A model generated the notes under the pieces. That model saw only the letters and a program-made list of their open reading frames with translations. It ran no database searches and had not been told where the DNA came from. DNA of 64,000 nt from Porticoccus sp950063125 (GTDB lineage Bacteria; Pseudomonadota; Gammaproteobacteria; Pseudomonadales; Porticoccaceae): NCBI RefSeq assembly GCF_963973895.1, contig NZ_CAXBBF010000001.1; one strand, given 5' to 3'. Positions within the stretch are counted from its first letter, which is position 1. Every line of letters begins with the position of its first letter. Below are positions 1-8,900 of the stretch, piece after piece. The translations under genes were made by a program, and so were the position numbers.

Positions 1-351
1 GGCGAGCATCCAGCCGGCCACAATGCTGTAAAAGCTGAGGATCAGTGCTGCGACAATAATGCCGTAAAAACCGGTCAGTTTTCCCAGCAATCTGGTGGTT
101 TTTCCGGGTGATATGATTTGCAGTGCAGAAACCATATTGGCGCGGGTATGACGGCCGATAATCAATTCGGCCATGAGTGCCGGGTAGGCCAGGCAAAACG
201 CCAGCAGAAAATACACCAGTACAAAGGCGCCGCCGCCATTCTCGGCAGCATTGGTGGGGAACCCCCAGATATTCCCCAACCCCACTGCCGACCCCGAGGC
301 CGCCAGAATAAAGCCAATCCTGGATGAGAACTGCCCGCGGGGGGATGACAT
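1..351 (-). CDS. Sodium:neurotransmitter symporter (NSS) family transporter, N-terminal part
   Basis: This is the first 117 codons of a sodium-dependent amino-acid-type transporter in the inner membrane; the rest lies beyond the left edge of the window. The start ATG is the complement of 349-351. Residues 20-32 read GSAVGLGNIWGFP, the hallmark of the broken first helix that binds Na+ and substrate in the LeuT/NSS family, followed by an AENGGGAF segment and hydrophobic helices. A second, more complete NSS gene is at 33261-34670. The gene begins about 60 bases after the stop of the oxidoreductase upstream, so the two may share a transcript. The substrate cannot be told from this part. Confidence 0.88.
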   Translation of the reverse strand, partial: MSSPRGQFSSRIGFILAASGSAVGLGNIWGFPTNAAENGGGAFVLVYFLLAFCLAYPALMAELIIGRHTRANMVSALQIISPGKTTRLLGKLTGFYGIIVAALILSFYSIVAGWMLA

Positions 352-411
352 GGCGATCACTCGTGTTGAGCGGTGAGTTCTGACGACCGAAGCGGCCGTC
401 TTGCGGAGCTA

Positions 412-1419
412 TTAGTCATTCAGCAGCACTATTTTACCGGTGTGTGAAAATTCCTCCATCCGTTGGTGGGCTGCGACCGCGTCTTCCAGCGCCATCACGC
501 GATCAATAACTGGCAGGATCCGGTGTGCTGCCACAAAGTCGATCATGGCGGTAAACTCTGTATTGCTGCCCATGGTGGTGCCCTGAATGCGGATCTGTCG
601 GAAAAAAAGCTTTGCCAGTTCCAGCCCTTTGGTCGGGTTGCCGAGGGTCGCACCAAAGAAGACCAGCCGCCCACCGGGCAACAAACTGTCCAGAAGACTG
701 TTGAGCGCGTCACCGCCAGCGCTGTCGATCACCGTGTGAAAGCCGCCGGATTGTTGCCGAAGTTTTTTATAGCACGTTGGGTCGCGGTAATTTTCGCCAC
801 CGGCTACCCCCATGGCCTTGGCGACAGCCAGTTTTTCATCGCTGCCACTGCTGACATAGACTTCGGCGCCGAGATTCAGGCACCAGAGAATGGCAAAGGT
901 CGAAACACCACTGCCGGCACCGGTAATCAATACCCGCTGACCGGGTTGCACATTCCCCTGGGTAGTCACGGCACGCCAGGCCGTCAGTCCCGCCAGCGGA
1001 ATGGCGGCCGCCTGTGGCCAGTCGAGGTGGGCAGGTTTCGGGTAAACATCGCTCGCGGCAATGCAGATGTATTCGGCAAAAGTGCCCTGGTCCGGCATAC
1101 CCAATACCCGAAAATCCGGGCCGTAGTGACGTTGTTCGGGGCCCCAGTTTTTGGCAGGGTATATCACCACCTGCTGTCCCAGCAGGTCGCTCTGGACACC
1201 ATCGCCCAGCGCATCGACAACCCCTGCGCCGTCAGAGCCGGGAACACAGGGCAACGCTATTTTCGGGTACTGGCCCCGAGTGATCCAGAGGTCGCGGCGG
1301 TTCAGTGCACTGGCGGCCAGTTTTACACTCACTTCGCCCGGCCCGGGGGCTTTTCGTTCAATATCACGCAGTGTCAGTTTTTCAGGTCCACCAAGACTGT
1401 CGAGTACCACTGCCTTCAT
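412..1419 (-). CDS. Zinc-type alcohol dehydrogenase-like / quinone oxidoreductase (MDR superfamily)
   Basis: A 335-residue medium-chain dehydrogenase/reductase, soluble and cytoplasmic, using NAD(P)H. The N-terminal GroES-like half contains the usual NRRDLW...PGSDGAG stretch (around residues 40-65). The Rossmann half carries the dinucleotide loop ITGAGSGV near residue 165. The cysteine cluster that binds structural zinc in classic alcohol dehydrogenases is not visible, so a zinc-free quinone-oxidoreductase-like or enoyl-reductase-like activity is as likely as alcohol oxidation. Length is normal for the family. The true substrate is unknown. Confidence 0.85.
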   Translation of the reverse strand: MKAVVLDSLGGPEKLTLRDIERKAPGPGEVSVKLAASALNRRDLWITRGQYPKIALPCVPGSDGAGVVDALGDGVQSDLLGQQVVIYPAKNWGPEQRHYGPDFRVLGMPDQGTFAEYICIAASDVYPKPAHLDWPQAAAIPLAGLTAWRAVTTQGNVQPGQRVLITGAGSGVSTFAILWCLNLGAEVYVSSGSDEKLAVAKAMGVAGGENYRDPTCYKKLRQQSGGFHTVIDSAGGDALNSLLDSLLPGGRLVFFGATLGNPTKGLELAKLFFRQIRIQGTTMGSNTEFTAMIDFVAAHRILPVIDRVMALEDAVAAHQRMEEFSHTGKIVLLND

Positions 1420-1635
1420 GTTGACTCTCCATTGTTCACAGGCGAAAACAGATAACCGTGACAGTAGCCGCGTTGCCTGCGATTTGGGTCATGGATATCG
1501 ACTACACCGCAATGATACTAACATGTCATTATGGCCAGGGAGTGTAAACAGTTGCGGCAGCCATCCTGATCGGTTTTGCGGGTCGGGTGGTTACATAACC
1601 GAGTCATATTGGAATACTTAAAAAGGAGCATAGCG

Positions 1636-2055
1636 ATGTATAAAAATATTCTGGTTCCGACGGATTTGACGGATAAAAGCGAGCCCGCTATCCGGCAGGC
1701 ACTATCGATGGCTCTCCGGTCCGGTGGCCAGTTACATCTGCTGCATGTACTGGAGAAGCTGGGTGGTGAAACCGATGGAGAGCTGGAAGCTTTTTACCAG
1801 AAGCTTGCCAGTCAGGCCGACGAAACCCTGACGCGTTGGCAGCAACATTTTCAGTCAGAGTTTCCCGGCGTGCCAATTGAGAAGTTGATAGCAGTGGGTA
1901 AGCGTGCCCCTGAAATCATCCATTATTGTGGAGAAGCGAACATAGACCTGATTGTGATGGCGGCCCGCACTATCAAACCGGAGCAAAAATCGTTTGGCAC
2001 CCTGAGTCATCAGGTCGCCCTGTTCGCGCCGGTATCCGTTTTGATGGTCCGCTGA
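1636..2055 (+). CDS. Universal stress protein, UspA family
   Basis: A 139-residue cytoplasmic UspA-domain protein. It starts MYKNILVPTDL, the standard first beta strand, and the ATG at 1636 follows a good AAAGGAG ribosome site; longer upstream readings are not supported. The usual nucleotide-binding GxxGx9G(S/T) motif near the C-terminus is degenerate: the protein reads MAARTIKPEQKSFGTLSHQV, so ATP binding is uncertain. It lies just upstream of a small heat shock gene, which fits a general stress cluster. Function beyond stress tolerance cannot be assigned. Confidence 0.88.
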   Translation: MYKNILVPTDLTDKSEPAIRQALSMALRSGGQLHLLHVLEKLGGETDGELEAFYQKLASQADETLTRWQQHFQSEFPGVPIEKLIAVGKRAPEIIHYCGEANIDLIVMAARTIKPEQKSFGTLSHQVALFAPVSVLMVR

Positions 2056-2117
2056 AACGCCTTTTGCTATCCTTTTTTCCAGGATGAAGATGATTTCAGT
2101 GCCCATCCAAAGCGACC

Positions 2118-2146
2118 CTTGAAATTCAGATTGCCGTACCTACATA
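2118..2146 (+). promoter_or_regulatory. Sigma32-like heat-shock promoter for the small heat shock gene
   Basis: CTTGAAA at 2118-2124, then a 14-base spacer, then CCTACATA at 2139-2146. This resembles the sigma32 consensus CTTGAAA-N(11-16)-CCCCATNT. It is about 80 bases upstream of the hsp20 start and matches the style of the grpE and dnaK promoters in this window. Confidence 0.55.
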
Positions 2147-2227
2147 AGTCATGTGGGCGTCTCGTCTCCCGCAGAGTGCATGCCCACGACCATTACTTTT
2201 TATATTGCTTCTAATGGAGGATATGTT

Positions 2228-2719
2228 ATGGCAACTGTTGATCTGACCCCGCTGTATCGCAGCACAATCGGCTTTGATCGTCTCGAACCGATGCTGGAAA
2301 CCGCTTTGCGCACTGAGCAGACCTCGACGGTGTACCCGCCCTACGACATAGAGGTGCTTGATGAGAACCGTTATGCCATCACCATTGCTGTGGCTGGCTT
2401 CGACCGCGCCGAATTGGATATCCAGGTGGAGAAAGGGGTACTCACGGTGTATGGCAAAAAGGCGAGTGATAAAACATCCCGCAATTACCTGCATCAGGGG
2501 ATCGCCCGGCGAGCCTTCGAACGTAAATTCAACCTGGCGGATCATGTTGAAGTGACGTCTGCGGATCTCAACAATGGCCTGCTGACCATCAACCTGCTCA
2601 AGGAAATTCCGGAGGCCATGAAGCCAAGAACCATTCCGATCAGTGATGGCGGGAATGTGCTTGAGGGTGCTAAGGACAGTAGCGAGGATAGCAGCCAGGT
2701 GAACAGCCAGGCGGCCTGA
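2228..2719 (+). CDS. Small heat shock protein, Hsp20/IbpA family
   Basis: A 163-residue holdase chaperone. The start ATG at 2228 follows a TGGAGG site at 2215-2220 with good spacing. The alpha-crystallin domain runs from about residue 38 to 135, with the strand pair around FDRAELDIQVEKGVLTVYGK and the GLLTINLLKEIPE strand. The C-terminal I-x-I anchor is present as TIPIS, and the tail is acidic and rich in Ser. The pattern is closest to class A IbpA/HspA. A sigma32-like promoter lies in front, and a GC-rich hairpin (2726-2749) follows the stop. Confidence 0.93.
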   Translation: MATVDLTPLYRSTIGFDRLEPMLETALRTEQTSTVYPPYDIEVLDENRYAITIAVAGFDRAELDIQVEKGVLTVYGKKASDKTSRNYLHQGIARRAFERKFNLADHVEVTSADLNNGLLTINLLKEIPEAMKPRTIPISDGGNVLEGAKDSSEDSSQVNSQAA

Positions 2720-2725
2720 GAAAAC

Positions 2726-2749
2726 GGGGCGGCAGGTGATTGCCGCCCC
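2726..2749 (+). terminator. GC-rich hairpin after hsp20
   Basis: GGGGCGGCA and TGCCGCCCC form a nine-base-pair stem with a six-base loop seven bases after the hsp20 stop. There is no run of T after it, so it may be an mRNA 3'-end stabiliser or a weak terminator. The rest of the gap to 2923 shows no gene. Confidence 0.45.
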
Positions 2750-2923
2750 ACCTACTGAAAATACTTGGGAATTATTTTTTCCAAACCGTGTCCCACAACA
2801 CTGTCAGGGGCGAGAACCTAGCCGATTGGCTCGGCGTCAAGGCAAGTGATCAAGCAAGTAATAAATGGGTTGGGCACTGTCATTGGGCAGCCAGGCCTTC
2901 GGTAATCCTCAGGAGTTTTTAGC

Positions 2924-4291
2924 ATGCATCAGTTCAGACATTTCATGCTCGCGGTATCCATGTTGTTGGTGGCCGGTTTTACCCAGGCGGCGCTACCGCT
3001 GCACGATGGCTCGGACAGGGAGCTGCCCTCGTTGTCGCCAATGCTGAAGGGTGTCAGTCCGGCAGTTGTCAATATCGCGACATTTTCCAGCCAGCAGGCT
3101 ACGAACAATCCCTTGATGAACGACCCTTTTTTTCGGCATTTTTTTAACGCGCCAGATCCCCGTCAGCAGCGCCAGCAGCAGCCCAGAAAACGCCAGCAAA
3201 GTGCGGGTTCAGGGGTGATAGTCAACGCAGACGACGGCATTGTGATGACCAATTATCACGTCATCAAAGGTGCAGACGAAGTCCAGGTATCCATGGAGGA
3301 TGGCCGTTCGTTTACCGCCAAAGTCAGAGGTTCCGACCCCGAGCTGGACATCGCCATTTTGCAGATTGAGGCCGACAACCTGGCTGAAGTACCGCTGGGT
3401 GATTCCGGCAAGCTGGAGGTCGGCGACTTTGTCGTGGCTATCGGCAGCCCATTTGGGCTCGGACAGACCGTAACAACCGGTATCGTCAGTGCGCTGGATC
3501 GCACCGGCCTGGGTATCGAAGGCTATGAAAACTTTATACAGACAGATGCGTCCATCAACCCCGGCAATTCCGGTGGTGCACTGGTCAGCCTGCGCGGGGA
3601 GCTGGTGGGAATCAATACTGCCATTCTGGCACCGGCCGGCGGCAATATCGGCATCGGCTTTGCTATTCCAATCAACATGGCCAAAGCCAGTATGGAGCAG
3701 ATTCTCGAATATGGCGAAGTGAAGCGCGGTCAGCTGGGTATTGGTATCCAGGATATTACGCCCGAGTTGCGCGAAGCCTTCAATCTCGAGAACGGCCAGC
3801 GAGGCGTACTGGTGACTGGTGTCAGTGACGACTCCACTGCCAAGAAAGCGGGCGTGCAGGCAGGGGATGTGATTATTGCCGTCGATGGTGAAGCGACCAA
3901 CTCATCCGGGCAGCTGCGCAGCCAGATCGGCATCAAATCCATTGGTGACAAGGTGCGGCTTTCCTTCATTCGCGATGGCAAGGTGAAAAAAGTTGATATT
4001 GAGGTGGGTGAGCCACAGCAATTGACGTCCACCACCGGTGAATTGCACAAGCTGCTGGAAGGTGCCCGCTTTGAAAACAATCCGGATGGCGATGGTGTGC
4101 TGGTGTCGGGTTTGTCGCCCAACTCCACTGCTGCCTATAACGGTTTGCGCCCCGGTGATGTGATCCTTGGTGCCAACCGGCAGCGTGTCACCAACCTCGA
4201 CAGCTTCAAAAAAGCGCTTGCCCTTAGCAAGCAGTCCGTCTTGCTCCATGTCAACAGGAATGGTAATTCCCTCTACCTGGTGATTCGCTAG
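2924..4291 (+). CDS. degQ: Periplasmic serine endoprotease, DegQ/DegP (HtrA) family
   Basis: A 455-residue trypsin-fold protease and chaperone of the periplasm. It has a Sec signal peptide ending near QAALP (residue 24), then a protease domain with the triad His112 (in TNYHVI), Asp142 (in LDIAIL) and Ser216 (in GNSGGAL), and two PDZ domains at about 265-355 and 370-455. A Gln/Arg-rich loop at residues 80-93 corresponds to the LA loop, and its shortness favours DegQ (or AlgW/MucD-like) over DegP. It degrades or refolds misfolded envelope proteins. Its place behind UspA and Hsp20 fits a stress group, but no shared promoter is evident. Confidence 0.93.
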   Translation: MHQFRHFMLAVSMLLVAGFTQAALPLHDGSDRELPSLSPMLKGVSPAVVNIATFSSQQATNNPLMNDPFFRHFFNAPDPRQQRQQQPRKRQQSAGSGVIVNADDGIVMTNYHVIKGADEVQVSMEDGRSFTAKVRGSDPELDIAILQIEADNLAEVPLGDSGKLEVGDFVVAIGSPFGLGQTVTTGIVSALDRTGLGIEGYENFIQTDASINPGNSGGALVSLRGELVGINTAILAPAGGNIGIGFAIPINMAKASMEQILEYGEVKRGQLGIGIQDITPELREAFNLENGQRGVLVTGVSDDSTAKKAGVQAGDVIIAVDGEATNSSGQLRSQIGIKSIGDKVRLSFIRDGKVKKVDIEVGEPQQLTSTTGELHKLLEGARFENNPDGDGVLVSGLSPNSTAAYNGLRPGDVILGANRQRVTNLDSFKKALALSKQSVLLHVNRNGNSLYLVIR

Positions 4292-4303
4292 CGTTCTCTA
4301 ATT

Positions 4304-4350
4304 ATCCGGTGGGCCTGTGTCTCCCAGGTTTCACCGGATATCCCCTTTTT
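4304..4350 (+). terminator. Terminator after degQ
   Basis: ATCCGGTG (4304-4311) pairs with CACCGGAT (4332-4339), and the inner part extends partly through GGCCTG/CCAGGTT. TCCCCTTTTT follows, as expected for a Rho-independent terminator. Confidence 0.65.
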
Positions 4351-4440
4351 GGTCATGAAAAATCCCTGCTCCTGTGCCGATTGCATTCATTTGTCATGCA
4401 ATGATCGATTTAACAGTTATTCAGTTAGAACCGGAGTAGG

Positions 4441-4551
4441 ATGAAGATGTTCGCTGAGTGGCCAGCCGGTGTCGGGAAGTCACTGACAGTGTCTGCTATT
4501 CTCAAAGGAGAGGCCCTTGCAGGTTTGCAATGGTCAATATTTTTTCAATAG
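4441..4551 (+). CDS. Possible 36-codon leader ORF upstream of the PA2779-type gene
   Basis: ATG at 4441 is preceded by GGAGTAGG, a strong ribosome site directly before it, and opens a 36-residue frame ending at TAG 4549-4551, eleven bases before the next gene. The peptide begins MKMFAEWPAGVGKSL. No family is recognised. It could be a leader peptide coupled to the downstream gene or simply chance; the good ribosome site and the tight spacing are the only support. Confidence 0.3.
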   Translation: MKMFAEWPAGVGKSLTVSAILKGEALAGLQWSIFFQ

Positions 4552-4562
4552 GGAATTTAAGT

Positions 4563-4943
4563 ATGAATAATCAATCCGTTAGACAGCTGGTCTGCTATAT
4601 ACTGGTTACCATGGTGATGTTCGCTGGGTTGGTTAGCCAGTCCCATGCGGTGATGGTGGGTACCGATACGGTTGCCACCGAAGTCTCTTCCGATCTGGGT
4701 CGTGCAGAGATCAAAGACCTTCTGGCTCGTCAGGATGTATCCGACAAACTGACCAGTCTGGGTGTCGATATTGCCGATGTCAGTGACCGGGTGGACTCAA
4801 TGAGCGACGCGGAGGTCGCCGAGCTGAACCAGCAGATGGCCGAATTGCCCGCAGGTGGTGTGCTGGGTGCAATCGTGTTGGTGCTGTTGATTCTGATTCT
4901 TCTTGATGTTGCCGGGGTGACAGATATCTTCCCCGGTGTCTGA
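4563..4943 (+). CDS. PA2779 family protein (small secreted or membrane-anchored protein)
   Basis: A 126-residue protein starting at ATG 4563. It has a signal peptide or N-terminal helix ending near SHAVM (residue 24), a soluble helical middle rich in Asp/Glu (residues 30-95) with the repeated pattern LTSLGVDIADVSDRVDSM, and a C-terminal membrane helix (about 100-118) beginning at GGVLGAIVLV. This layout matches the PA2779 family of unknown function, which is nearly always beside a PA2778-type cysteine peptidase, as here: only 2 bases separate its stop from the first possible start of the next gene. Confidence 0.85.
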   Translation: MNNQSVRQLVCYILVTMVMFAGLVSQSHAVMVGTDTVATEVSSDLGRAEIKDLLARQDVSDKLTSLGVDIADVSDRVDSMSDAEVAELNQQMAELPAGGVLGAIVLVLLILILLDVAGVTDIFPGV

Positions 4944-4970
4944 AGTTGGTTCACAGTAATCTGATCCTTC

Positions 4971-5003
4971 AAAAACACGCGATGATCTCGCGTGTTTTTT
5001 TTC
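4971..5003 (+). terminator. Intrinsic terminator or attenuator overlapping the start of the C39 peptidase gene
   Basis: ACACGCGA and TCGCGTGT form a perfect stem around the loop TGATC (4976-4996), extended by flanking A and T runs and followed by eight T. The ATG at 4982 of the downstream gene lies inside the stem. A textbook Rho-independent terminator thus coincides with the first codons of a gene in the same direction, which suggests attenuation or translation-coupled readthrough. Confidence 0.7.
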
Positions 5004-5914
5004 TGTGTTCTGTTCTGCTTTCCGGGTGTGTCAGTACGCCCCAGACAGACCAGCTGTTGGCTGGACAAGCGGAAGATAGCTCCCGGCATGCATCCCACAT
5101 CATAGAGGGGGTGCCTTTTTTTCCGCAAAACGATTATCACTGTGGTCCCGCTGCCCTCGCCACGGTGCTCTCTGCATCGGGAATTTCTTCGGTGGTTCCC
5201 GACGATCTGGTGAGCAAGGTATATGTGCCCGACAGAAAGGGCAGCTTTCAGGTAGAAATGCTGGCCGCAGCCAGGTCCTACGGGCGCATTCCCTACCTCA
5301 TCGAACCCCATATCGAATCTCTGATCGGTGAAGTGCAGGCCGGCAACCCGGTGTTGGTGTTGCAGAATCTCGGCGTCAGCTGGTATGAGGTCTGGCACTA
5401 CGCGGTCGTGGTTGGTTACGATCTGGACAGTGAAAAACTGGTGATGCATTCCGGTGAGAAGAGGCGGCGAATGACCAGGCTGGGGGTGTTTGAGCAGACT
5501 TGGAGACGCAGTGGTTACTGGGGTGTAGTTCTGCTGAAACCGGGGCTGTTGCCCCGACAGGTGGATGAGCAGAAATACTTCCTTTCGGTGGTCGACTTTG
5601 CGCGCAACAATCCTACAGTGGACGTGGTGAAAGCCTATCAGGTGGGACTGGAACGCTGGCCGAACAGCAAGATACTCGGGTTTGCCCTGGCCAACCTGCA
5701 CTACGACATGGGCAAACAGTCAGAGGCGCTTGCCGGGTATCGCCGGTTACTCATCGTCGCCCCGGATTTTGCCCCCGCCTATAACAATCTCGCCCAATTA
5801 CTCTCGGAACTCGGTGAGCACACCGAGGCGATTGCCATGGCTGAAAAAGCGGTGGCCCTGGGTGGGCCACACGCATCGTTGTATCAGAAGACACTCGACG
5901 CGCTTCGGCAGTGA
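4982..5914 (+). CDS. PA2778 family cysteine peptidase lipoprotein (C39-like plus TPR)
   Basis: A 310-residue lipoprotein if read from ATG 4982 (signal with lipobox LLSGC, Cys16). A TTG at 4946 would add 12 residues and begin two bases after the stop of the preceding gene. The peptidase domain (about 40-180) has the papain-like C39 arrangement: Cys54 in NDYHCGPAALA and His139 in WYEVWHYAVVVGYD. The C-terminal part (about 215-305) has TPR repeats (AYNNLAQLLSELGEHTEAI). It probably acts in the periplasm, anchored to a membrane, with the PA2779-type partner; the substrate is unknown. An intrinsic terminator overlaps its first codons. Confidence 0.85.
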   Translation: MISRVFFLCSVLLSGCVSTPQTDQLLAGQAEDSSRHASHIIEGVPFFPQNDYHCGPAALATVLSASGISSVVPDDLVSKVYVPDRKGSFQVEMLAAARSYGRIPYLIEPHIESLIGEVQAGNPVLVLQNLGVSWYEVWHYAVVVGYDLDSEKLVMHSGEKRRRMTRLGVFEQTWRRSGYWGVVLLKPGLLPRQVDEQKYFLSVVDFARNNPTVDVVKAYQVGLERWPNSKILGFALANLHYDMGKQSEALAGYRRLLIVAPDFAPAYNNLAQLLSELGEHTEAIAMAEKAVALGGPHASLYQKTLDALRQ

Positions 5915-5924
5915 TCCGCCCGAT

Positions 5925-8900
5925 TTATTCTGCCGGCACATGCACCTTGCTGGTGCGTGACAGTTTTCTGAACAGCACATAGAAAACCGGGGTAAAGAAC
6001 AACCCGAAAAACGTCACGCCGAGCATGCCGGAGAAAACCGCAATCCCGATATCACTGCGCATTTCGGAACCAGCGCCGGTGGACAGTACCATCGGGACCA
6101 CACCCATGATGAATGCGAAGGACGTCATCAGAATTGGCCTCAACCGCATCCGGCTCGACGTCACCGCAGCGTGCCAGGTGTCCATGCCCTTGTGCTCCAG
6201 CTCCCGGGCAAACTCCACGATCAGAATGGCGTTTTTGCTGGCCAGACCCGCCAGCACGAACAGGCTGATCTGGGTAAAAATATTGTTGTCGCCACCGGTC
6301 AGCCACAGGCCGGCCACCGCCGACAATACCGACAGCGGCACAATACTGATTACCACCAACGGCAGCACCAGGCTTTCGTACTGTGCAGCCAGCACGAGAA
6401 AGACCAGCAACAGGCACAGGGGGAAAATAAAGATGGCGGTATTGCCACTCAGTACCTGCTGGTAGGTCAGGTCCGTCCACTCAAAGGTCATGCCCAGTGG
6501 CAACACCCTGTCGAGGATTTTGCTGATGGCATCCTGAGCCTGACCACTGGAATAGCCGGGTGCCGCATCACCATTCATATCTGCCGCCAGATAGCCGTTG
6601 TAGCGAATGGCGCTTTCCGGGCCGTAACTCTCTTTCATTTCCAGCACGCTGCCCAGCGGTACCATCTCCCCCCGGTCATTTTTCACTTTGAGGTTCAAGG
6701 CATTTTCAGGGTTGGTTCGGTATTCGGCATCCGCCTGGGCAATAACCTGGTAGGTGCGACCGAAACGGTTGAAATCATTCACATACAGCGAGCCGAGGTA
6801 GACCTGCATGGTATCGAAGATTTCCTTGATATCCAGGCCGAGCTGTTTGGCTTTGGTTCGGTCAAGATCGGCGTATAGCTGGGGGACATTGATCTTGTAG
6901 TTCGAATAGACATTGACCAGTGCCGGGTCCTGCCACGCGGCCTGTTGAACATTGTCTACAACCGCGGCCAGCTGCTCATAGCCAAGATTGGCGCGATCCT
7001 CGATCTGCAGTTTGAATCCGCCGGTGGTGCCGAGGCCCATGACCGGCGGAGGTGGGAAAATCGCAATGAACGCCTCATCGATACCGGCGTATTGCATTTG
7101 CAGGCGTTCGGCGATGGCCGCGGCGGACAGCTCCGGCGAATTGCGCCTGTCAAAGTTTTCCAGCGTGACAAAGACGATGCCGGCACTGGCGCTATTGGTA
7201 AAGCCGTTCACCGAAAGGCCGGGGAACTGCACCGCATTGGCGACACCCTCTTCGGCCATGGCGATGCTGCCCATCTCCCGGATGACGGCTTCCGTGCGAG
7301 CGAGGGAAGCGCCATCTGGCAGCTGCGCGAAACTGATCAGGTACTGCTTGTCCTGGGGCGGGACAAACCCTTTCGGCAGGCCGCTAAAGCCAATAGCGGT
7401 CACGCCGATCAATACCAGATAAACTGCAAAAGACGTGGTTTTATGGCTCAGCAAGCCAGCGATGGATGTGGAGTAGGCGCTGGACGATTTTTTGAACCCC
7501 CGGTTGAACAACCGGAAGAAGCCACCAAACAATTTATCCATGACCCTTGTCAGACGATCTTTGGGTGCATCCTGGCTTTTCAGCAGCAGTGCCGCCAGTG
7601 CGGGGCTCAAGGTCAAAGAGTTGAAAGCCGAGATGGTGGTTGAGATGGCAATGGTCAGCGCGAACTGCTTGTAGAATTGGCCGGTCAGTCCGCTGATAAA
7701 GGCAATTGGCACAAATACAGCCACCAGGGTGAGCGAGATCGCGATAATCGGCCCGCTGACTTCCTGCATGGCCCGATAGGTGGCCTCGCGGGGGTCAAGT
7801 CCCTCGGAAATGTTGCGCTCGACGTTCTCCACCACCACGATGGCGTCGTCCACCACGATGCCAATGGACAATACCAGCCCGAACAGTGACAGGGTATTGA
7901 TGGAAAAGCCGAACAGCCACATCAGGGCGAAGGTACCGATAATCGACACCGGCACAGCCAGCAGCGGAATAATCGAGGCGCGCCAGGTCTGGAGGAAGAC
8001 CACGACCACAATCACCACCAGCAGCAGGGCTTCCAGCAGGGTCTTCACCACAGCCTTGATCGAGTCCTTGACGAATACCGTGGGATCGTAGACCACCTCG
8101 TAATCGAGACCCTCGGGAAACAGCGGCTTCAGTGCCTCCATGGTGCGACGCACTTCATCGGAGATGGCGATGGCATTGGCTCCGGGCGCCTGAAAGATCG
8201 GGATCGCCACAGCGGGTTTGTTATCCAGCATGGCATTGAGGTTGTAATCGGCAGCTGCCATCTCAATGCGTGCCACATCCCGGAGTCGGGTGATCTGACC
8301 ACTGTTGCCGGCATGCACAATGATGTCGGCGAATTCCTCGGGGGTTTCCAATCGCCCCATGGCATTGACGGGCAGTTGCACATCCACCGGCTCGGCCATG
8401 GGCGCGCCGCCGATGATGCCCGCTGCCACCTGTACATTCTGTTCCCGGATCGCCGCAATTACTTCATTGGCCGAGAGATTGCGCTCGGCAATTTTCTCCG
8501 GGTCGAGCCAGATACGCATCGCATAGTCGCCGGAACCAAACAGGCGCACCGTGCCAACCCCATTGACCTTGGCCAGCTCGTCCTTGACATGCATCAGCGC
8601 ATAGTTGCGGAGATAGAGTTCATCGTAGCGCTGATCCGGTGACACCAGGTGGACCACCAGCGTGAGATCCGGAGAGCTTTTCACGACTGTTACCCCGAGC
8701 TGCCGCGTTACTTCCGGCAAGCGCGGCAGGGCCTGGGATATCCGGTTCTGCACCATCTGTTGGGCTAGATCGGGGTCCGTACCTATTTTGAAAGTGACGG
8801 TGAGGGTCATTCGTCCATCCGAGGTGGCCTGGGACGACATGTAAATCATGTTTTCCACACCACTGAGTTGCTCCTCAAGCGGTGTCGCCACTGACTCGGC

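Noticed and set aside
463..1455. 330-codon frame on the + strand opposite the oxidoreductase gene
   Set aside because: It mirrors the real minus-strand gene, has no recognised domain and no ribosome site; the minus-strand protein is a clear MDR enzyme.
4730..5701. 323-codon minus-strand frame opposite the PA2779/PA2778 genes
   Set aside because: No start signal or family; the plus strand carries recognisable lipoprotein and peptidase motifs.
6171..7643. Two long + frames opposite the RND pump gene
   Set aside because: Antisense images of a 1050-residue RND protein; no domain recognised.
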